Below are positions 9,601 to 12,534 of a DNA stretch of 12,534 bases, in pieces. The position numbers were made by a program, and so were the translations under genes. Below the pieces are notes generated by a model. That model was not told the origin of the DNA. It saw nothing but the letters and a program-made list of their open reading frames with translations, and made no database searches. Numbering within the stretch: position 1 is the stretch's first letter; each line of letters begins with the position of its first letter. The DNA is taken from NCBI GenBank assembly GCA_015657535.1, contig JADHZB010000632.1, forward strand, positions 1 through 12,534, given 5' to 3'. The stretch comes from Nephromyces sp. MM_2019. Lineage: Eukaryota; Apicomplexa; Aconoidasida; Nephromycida.

Positions 9601-10320
9601 TATGGATACTTTAGATATATGTGTAGATCACTTTCACACATTTGTGCTTGTGTGTATATTACCTATACCTAACTTTGTGTGTACAAATAATATTACCGTA
9701 ATAATAAAACTCTCTAATTGTAGAAATATTAATTTACACATTTTTTCATTATACATAAATTATATACAGATATCAATTAAATGGTAAATTATTTGATGAA
9801 GTAAAGAATTTTGTAACTGATCTATTTAAACCCTATATAATAGAATTCAAAGATGTGAGTACTATTTTAATTATTTATTAACATAATTTTTACTTTCTTT
9901 ATGTACACACACACCAGCTTATATACACAATTTAGATTCACACACATCAAGTTATATACATTATCTAAATATAAGCACAAAAAATTATACACATTAATTA
10001 TTTATACACATCAGATTATACATATTATCTAAATATATACACACTTAATATGATTTTTTTTTTAGCATTTTTCAAGGAAAAAATTAGAGTGGGATAAAGC
10101 CTTAGTCCAAACTCCTCTTATTCCCGTAAGTACACACAACCTTTTGATATATATTAATTAATATAATTTGTGTGTGTAAATTTATATATACAATTTTTGT
10201 GTGTGAAAACATATAATTTATCTTATTTTTTATCAGATGAGTGTTTTCTTGGAATATTATGGCAAACTAAAAAATTACACTGGTATAAAGAACCTTGGAT
10301 TCTTACCCATTTATGGTTAG
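6610..10320 (+). CDS. Homoserine dehydrogenase with C-terminal ACT-like domain
   Basis: Reduces aspartate 4-semialdehyde to homoserine with NAD(P)H, the branch step to Thr, Met and Ile. Exons: 6610-7024, 7237-7337, 7577-7768, 7987-8167, 8575-8742, 9061-9165, 9390-9474, 9770-9854, 10066-10125, 10237-10320; all phases match (491 residues). Residues 1-65 are a Ser/Thr-rich extension of unknown role. Then come the Rossmann motif GMGTVGSG (72-79), VVELIGG (131-137), VITGNKS with Asn160-Lys161, MNGTTNF (216-222), the family signature GYAESDPTADVEGHDVRSK (245-263; Glu248, Asp254, Asp259, Lys263), and SGPGAG (358-363). Residues about 405-490 fit an ACT-like fold (FEYIF, LNGKLFDEVKNF, KPYIIEF, TGIKNLGFLPIY). 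That C-terminal domain is typical of bacterial threonine-inhibited enzymes and absent from fungal Hom6. A second ATG at codon 6 has stronger context (A/G at -3, G at +4). The last exon could instead continue into an 8-nt exon (see findings). Confidence 0.95.
7025..7236 (+). other. Homoserine dehydrogenase intron 1 (212 bp)
   Basis: Donor GTAAGC and acceptor TATAACAG; phase 1, joining ELIGGS to VGLAKE. It is AT-rich and free of TG/CA repeats. A 16-bp perfect palindrome sits directly after the donor hexamer (7031-7046). Confidence 0.9.
7338..7576 (+). other. Homoserine dehydrogenase intron 2 (239 bp)
   Basis: Donor GTAAGA and acceptor TATTTCAG; phase 0. It contains a (TA)n tract (about 7498-7520) and little else. 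Confidence 0.9.
7769..7986 (+). other. Homoserine dehydrogenase intron 3 (218 bp)
   Basis: Donor GTAATA and acceptor ACATTCAG; phase 0, joining SYRE to ALDLASKK. CA-rich sequence (7935-7981) lies against the acceptor. Confidence 0.9.
8168..8574 (+). other. Homoserine dehydrogenase intron 4 (407 bp)
   Basis: Donor GTATGG and acceptor GTTTTTAG; phase 1. AT-rich, with scattered CA and TG tracts and no tandem array. The decamer ttgagtgtgt near the donor has its complement acacactcaa near 8264-8273, so local pairing is possible. Confidence 0.9.
8743..9060 (+). other. Homoserine dehydrogenase intron 5 (318 bp)
   Basis: Donor GTAACC and acceptor CATAATAG; phase 1. Its first half is filled by an 18-bp/80-bp tandem array. 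The acceptor AG is immediately followed by GTAAG. Confidence 0.9.
8781..8942. repeat. Higher-order tandem repeat, 18-bp units in an 80-bp period
   Basis: Units beginning ataattc/ataatcc start at 8781, 8799, 8817, 8843, 8861, 8879, 8897 and 8923. The spacings are 18, 18, 26, 18, 18, 18 and 26, so a block of 80 bp (18+18+18+26) is repeated: compare ttctataatttgata at 8821 and 8901. Confidence 0.9.
9166..9389 (+). other. Homoserine dehydrogenase intron 6 (224 bp), degenerate CA-rich repeats
   Basis: Donor GTATGT and acceptor TATATTCAG; phase 1. It contains degenerate repeats of the type actcaaaatattaccCAC, with CA tracts from 9190 to 9360. Confidence 0.88.
9475..9769 (+). other. Homoserine dehydrogenase intron 7 (295 bp)
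   Basis: Donor GTTAGA, weaker than the others, and acceptor TATATACAG; phase 2, rebuilding Arg416 in FEYIFRYQL. Without splicing the frame continues only into CA/TA repeat and then a stop. Confidence 0.82.
9855..10065 (+). other. Homoserine dehydrogenase intron 8 (211 bp)
   Basis: Donor GTGAGT and acceptor TTTTTTTTTAG; phase 0. The near-repeat gattatacatattatctaa / gttatatacattatctaa occurs at about 9950-10030 amid CA tracts. Confidence 0.85.
10126..10236 (+). other. Homoserine dehydrogenase intron 9 (111 bp)
   Basis: Donor GTAAGT and acceptor TTTTATCAG; phase 0, joining TPLIP to MSVFLEYY. It is the shortest intron in the window. Confidence 0.88.
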
Positions 10321-11270
10321 TTAATATACACGTTTACACACACATATATATATACAATCGCATACACACAAGCACACAGTTATAAATTTATCCTATGGTT
10401 ATATAGCTGTATATATATATATACTATAATTACATTTTATGTTTATATATGTGTAGAAATTAATTTTAAATGTTTTATTTTTAATTTTCAGCTGATTAAA
10501 AAAAATGTGAATATGTTAATTATTGATGGGAAGTTTATTGACTATAATTCACACACCCAATTATACACACACATACAAATATACACACATATACAAATAT
10601 ACACACACATACACACTTATTTATATAAATAAATGTGTATACTGTTTTAAAGTATTTATATAGAGGTAGAAATAATAATCAATTATGTGTTTATTATTAC
10701 ACACTCAAACACTTTTTGTTTTCCATAAATTGACAAACTTATCTGTTATATTACATTTATAAACTTATTGTCTACACACACACACACACACAGACACACA
10801 AACACAGACATATTTTTATATATATTAATAAATTATTTTAGATTTATGAAATAAATATTTAAACTCTTTAAAACTTTATTGAATATAGTTCTTATATTTA
10901 AATTATATAAATGTGTGTGTGTGTATAAGTCATATTTAAATGTGTATATAATTATATACCATGATTTACATATATATTTGTATATTTGTGTGTATATATA
11001 TGTTTGTGTGTTGTTTTGAAATATAATTAATAAGAAATATATTTGTAAATGTTGGTGTGTATATATATGTGTGTAGGTATTTATGTGATATGTATGTTTT
11101 TAAATGTGTAGATATTTGTGTGGTGTGTATGTTAGTATGTGTGTATGTTAGTATGTGTGTGTTGATTTGAAACAGTATTTATCACTAGTTAAATGTGTAT
11201 ATTAAATAATATTTCATGTATTATATATATCTACAAAGTTAAATATATTTTGTATGGTAAATTATTTGTT
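10321..11270. other. Downstream region of the homoserine dehydrogenase gene
   Basis: AT-rich, with CA clusters (10547-10616, 10774-10804) giving way to TG clusters beyond about 10910. An AATAAA at 10628-10633 and others near 10825 and 10850 could serve as poly(A) signals but are expected by chance here. No gene is seen. Confidence 0.5.
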
Positions 11271-11326
11271 ATAAAAATGTTGAATATATATAAATATATA
11301 TATATATATATCTTCAACATTTTTAT
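11271..11326. repeat. Inverted repeat with 14-bp perfect arms
   Basis: The left arm ataaaaatgttgaa (11271-11284) is the exact complement of ttcaacatttttat (11313-11326). The 28-base loop is mostly alternating TA and could itself pair. It ends where the adjacent TG minisatellite begins. Confidence 0.9.
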
Positions 11327-11746
11327 GTGTATGTGTGTGTGTATGTGTATGGGTGTGTGTATGTGTATGGGTGTGTGTATGTGTATGGGTGTGTGTATGT
11401 GTATGGGTGTGTGTATGTGTATGGGTGTGTGTGTGTGTAAGTGTATGGGTGTGTGTGTGTGTATGTGTATGGGTGTGTGTATGTGTATGGGTGTGTGTAT
11501 GTGTATGTGTGTGTGTAAGTGTATGGGTGTGTGTGTGTGTATGTGTATGGGTGTGTGTATGTGTATGGGTGTGTGTATGTGTATGTGTGTGTGTAAGTGT
11601 ATGGGTGTGTGTGTGTGTATGTGTATGGGTGTGTGTATGTGTATGGGTGTGTGTATGTGTATGTGTGTGTGTAAGTGTATGGGTGTGTGTGTGTGTATGT
11701 GTATGGGTGTGTGTATGTGTATGGGTGTGTGTGTGTGTGTGTGTGT
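11327..11746. repeat. 18-bp minisatellite with 78-bp higher-order period
   Basis: GGG triplets mark the units and fall at 11351, 11369, 11387, 11405, 11423, 11447, 11471, 11489, 11525, 11549, 11567, 11603, 11627, 11645, 11681, 11705 and 11723. The base unit is gggtgtgtgtatgtgtat. From 11447 the spacing pattern settles to 24, 18, 36, a 78-bp block repeated more than three times. All spacings are multiples of six, so reading frames stay open on both strands without implying coding. Confidence 0.95.
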
Positions 11747-11767
11747 AATGTGTGTATATAAACTAAA

Positions 11768-12515
11768 TTATACAAGGTCATCTTCGCTACCAAATAAAAA
11801 ATCATCATCATCTTGATCTTCTAAATTAAAATCAATTCGTTCTATAATAATAATTAGAGGTATAATTATATAAATATATATATATATATATATGATAAGA
11901 AGGTTTGTTGTGTATATGCTGTGTGTGTGTGTATATTTTGTGTGTGTGTATATTTTGTGTGTGTGTATAATTTGTGTGTGTGTATATTTTGTGTGTGTGT
12001 ATATTTTGTGTGTGTGTATATTTTGTGTGTGTGTGTAATGTATATATATATATTTGTATATATATATATATATACAAAAATTATATAGTTCATGTGTGTG
12101 TATATCAATTTTAGAAATAAATAATTTATCTAGTATAATATATAAATGTGTACTATACCTTTAGTAGTTCCATATATATTATAAAGGTCATGTTCAACTT
12201 GTTGAGAAGTTTCATCTAAAGCTTCATTCTCTGTTTCTTGACTTTGTGTGTGTGTAACTTTGGGTGATGTTTCTTCCCTAGGTATATCATCTGTGTGTGT
12301 ATCTTCTGTGTGTGTAATTTCCTGTGTATCTCCTTGTGTATCTTCAATTTGTTTGTGTGTGTGTGTATCAATATCATCATCTGAAGTATCACCTCCCCCC
12401 ATTTTCATCAAACGTCGTTTTTTCTTTAATTTCTTTTTTAATTTTTTTTGTTTTTTTTTTAATTTTTTCTCACTTTTTGTGAGTTCCTTATCCTCATTAT
12501 TATTATCTGTATTAT
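11768..12515 (-). CDS. Unrecognised Lys-rich/acidic protein, C-terminal part; 5' end off or near the window edge
   Basis: Two exons are supported. The upstream exon runs from about 12515 (or 12506, or beyond the edge) to 12159 and ends with a GTATAG donor. The terminal exon is 11768-11841, after a TTATTATAG acceptor. The junction is phase 1 and rebuilds a Glu codon. The protein shows a basic stretch of Lys runs (EKKLKKKQKKLKKK...RRLMKM), then an acidic, Thr/His-rich region (DTHTHK, ITHTEDTHTDD, KVTHTQ), then DLYNIYG, and ends EDQDDDDFLFGSEDDLV. The basic run could be a nuclear or nucleolar signal. I do not recognise a family. TTAG at 12516 and ACAG at 12507 are both possible upstream acceptors, so the ATG at 12534 is probably intron sequence. 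Confidence 0.7.
11842..12158 (-). other. Intron of the unrecognised gene (317 bp)
   Basis: Donor GTATAG at 12158 and acceptor ATTATTATAG ending at 11842. The sense strand is CA-rich and contains a 17-bp array, (TA)n tracts near 11873-11893 and 12041-12074, and a pyrimidine-poor 3' end. Confidence 0.8.
11922..12038. repeat. 17-bp minisatellite (tattttgtgtgtgtgta), six units
   Basis: Units start at 11934, 11951, 11968, 11985, 12002 and 12019. They are nearly identical except the third, which reads taatttg. The array lies within the intron. Confidence 0.93.
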
Positions 12516-12534
12516 CTAATATATATATACACAT

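Noticed and set aside
6610..10320. Bacterial contamination as the source of the homoserine dehydrogenase
   Set aside because: The gene is split by nine GT-AG introns carrying the same CA/TA repeats as its neighbours, so it belongs to the eukaryotic genome even though the domain layout is bacterial-like.
11327..11746. Interstitial telomere or chromosome end
   Set aside because: The TG/GGG units resemble some yeast telomere repeats, but genes lie on both sides and the unit matches no telomere repeat I can name with certainty. Only the protein-site resemblance is kept as a finding.
11193..11816. A 207-residue Met-Cys-Val repeat frame and its reverse-strand Tyr-Thr-His partner
   Set aside because: All unit lengths are multiples of six, so frames stay open automatically. 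There is no family similarity and no splice or start context.
12530..12534. ATG at the right edge as the start of the unrecognised gene
   Set aside because: The following bases (gtatatatatattag) look like the 3' end of an intron, and the protein would begin abruptly in a low-complexity tail. More upstream exons are likely.
1..12534. tRNA, rRNA or transposon remnants
   Set aside because: No cloverleaf-like GC-rich segment, conserved rRNA block, terminal inverted repeat with target duplication, or transposase/reverse transcriptase motif was seen on either strand.

Overview
This is a nuclear eukaryotic window. Three genes are interrupted by spliceosomal GT-AG introns, and the DNA is AT-rich and saturated with TG/CA and TA microsatellites. 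Rebuilding the exons from conserved protein blocks plus splice signals gives uninterrupted phase continuity at every junction of both recognised genes. Homoserine dehydrogenase is absent from animals, so its presence suggests a plant, fungus or protist that makes its own amino acids. I cannot place the organism more precisely.

Layout: (1) 100-3664, minus strand: branched-chain amino acid aminotransferase. Six exons are seen and the C-terminal end lies off the left edge. It has a likely mitochondrial presequence and a low-complexity repeat insert. (2) 3665-6609: a gene-free, AT-rich spacer of about 2.9 kb between two divergent genes. It holds a 14-bp minisatellite with three ambiguous bases. 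(3) 6610-10320, plus strand: homoserine dehydrogenase, ten exons and 491 residues, with a Ser/Thr-rich N-terminal extension and an ACT-like C-terminal domain of bacterial type. (4) 10321-11767: spacer between two convergent genes, with a near-palindrome running straight into an 18-bp/78-bp higher-order minisatellite. (5) 11768 to the right edge, minus strand: the 3' end of an unrecognised gene for a Lys-rich and Asp/Glu-rich protein whose exon carries in-frame CA microsatellites read as Thr-His.

How the genes relate: homoserine dehydrogenase commits aspartate semialdehyde to threonine, methionine and isoleucine. The aminotransferase performs the last step of isoleucine, valine and leucine synthesis, or the first step of their breakdown. 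The divergent pair is therefore metabolically coherent, but shared regulation is only an inference.

I found no tRNA, rRNA, CRISPR array or recognisable transposon. I did not find a clearly new biological system. The strongest unexplained signals are an exceptionally compact G-quadruplex motif just inside an aminotransferase intron, a symmetric homoserine dehydrogenase exon that begins with a donor-like GTAAG, complementary TG and CA tracts at opposite ends of two introns, and the palindrome plus higher-order minisatellite between the convergent genes.
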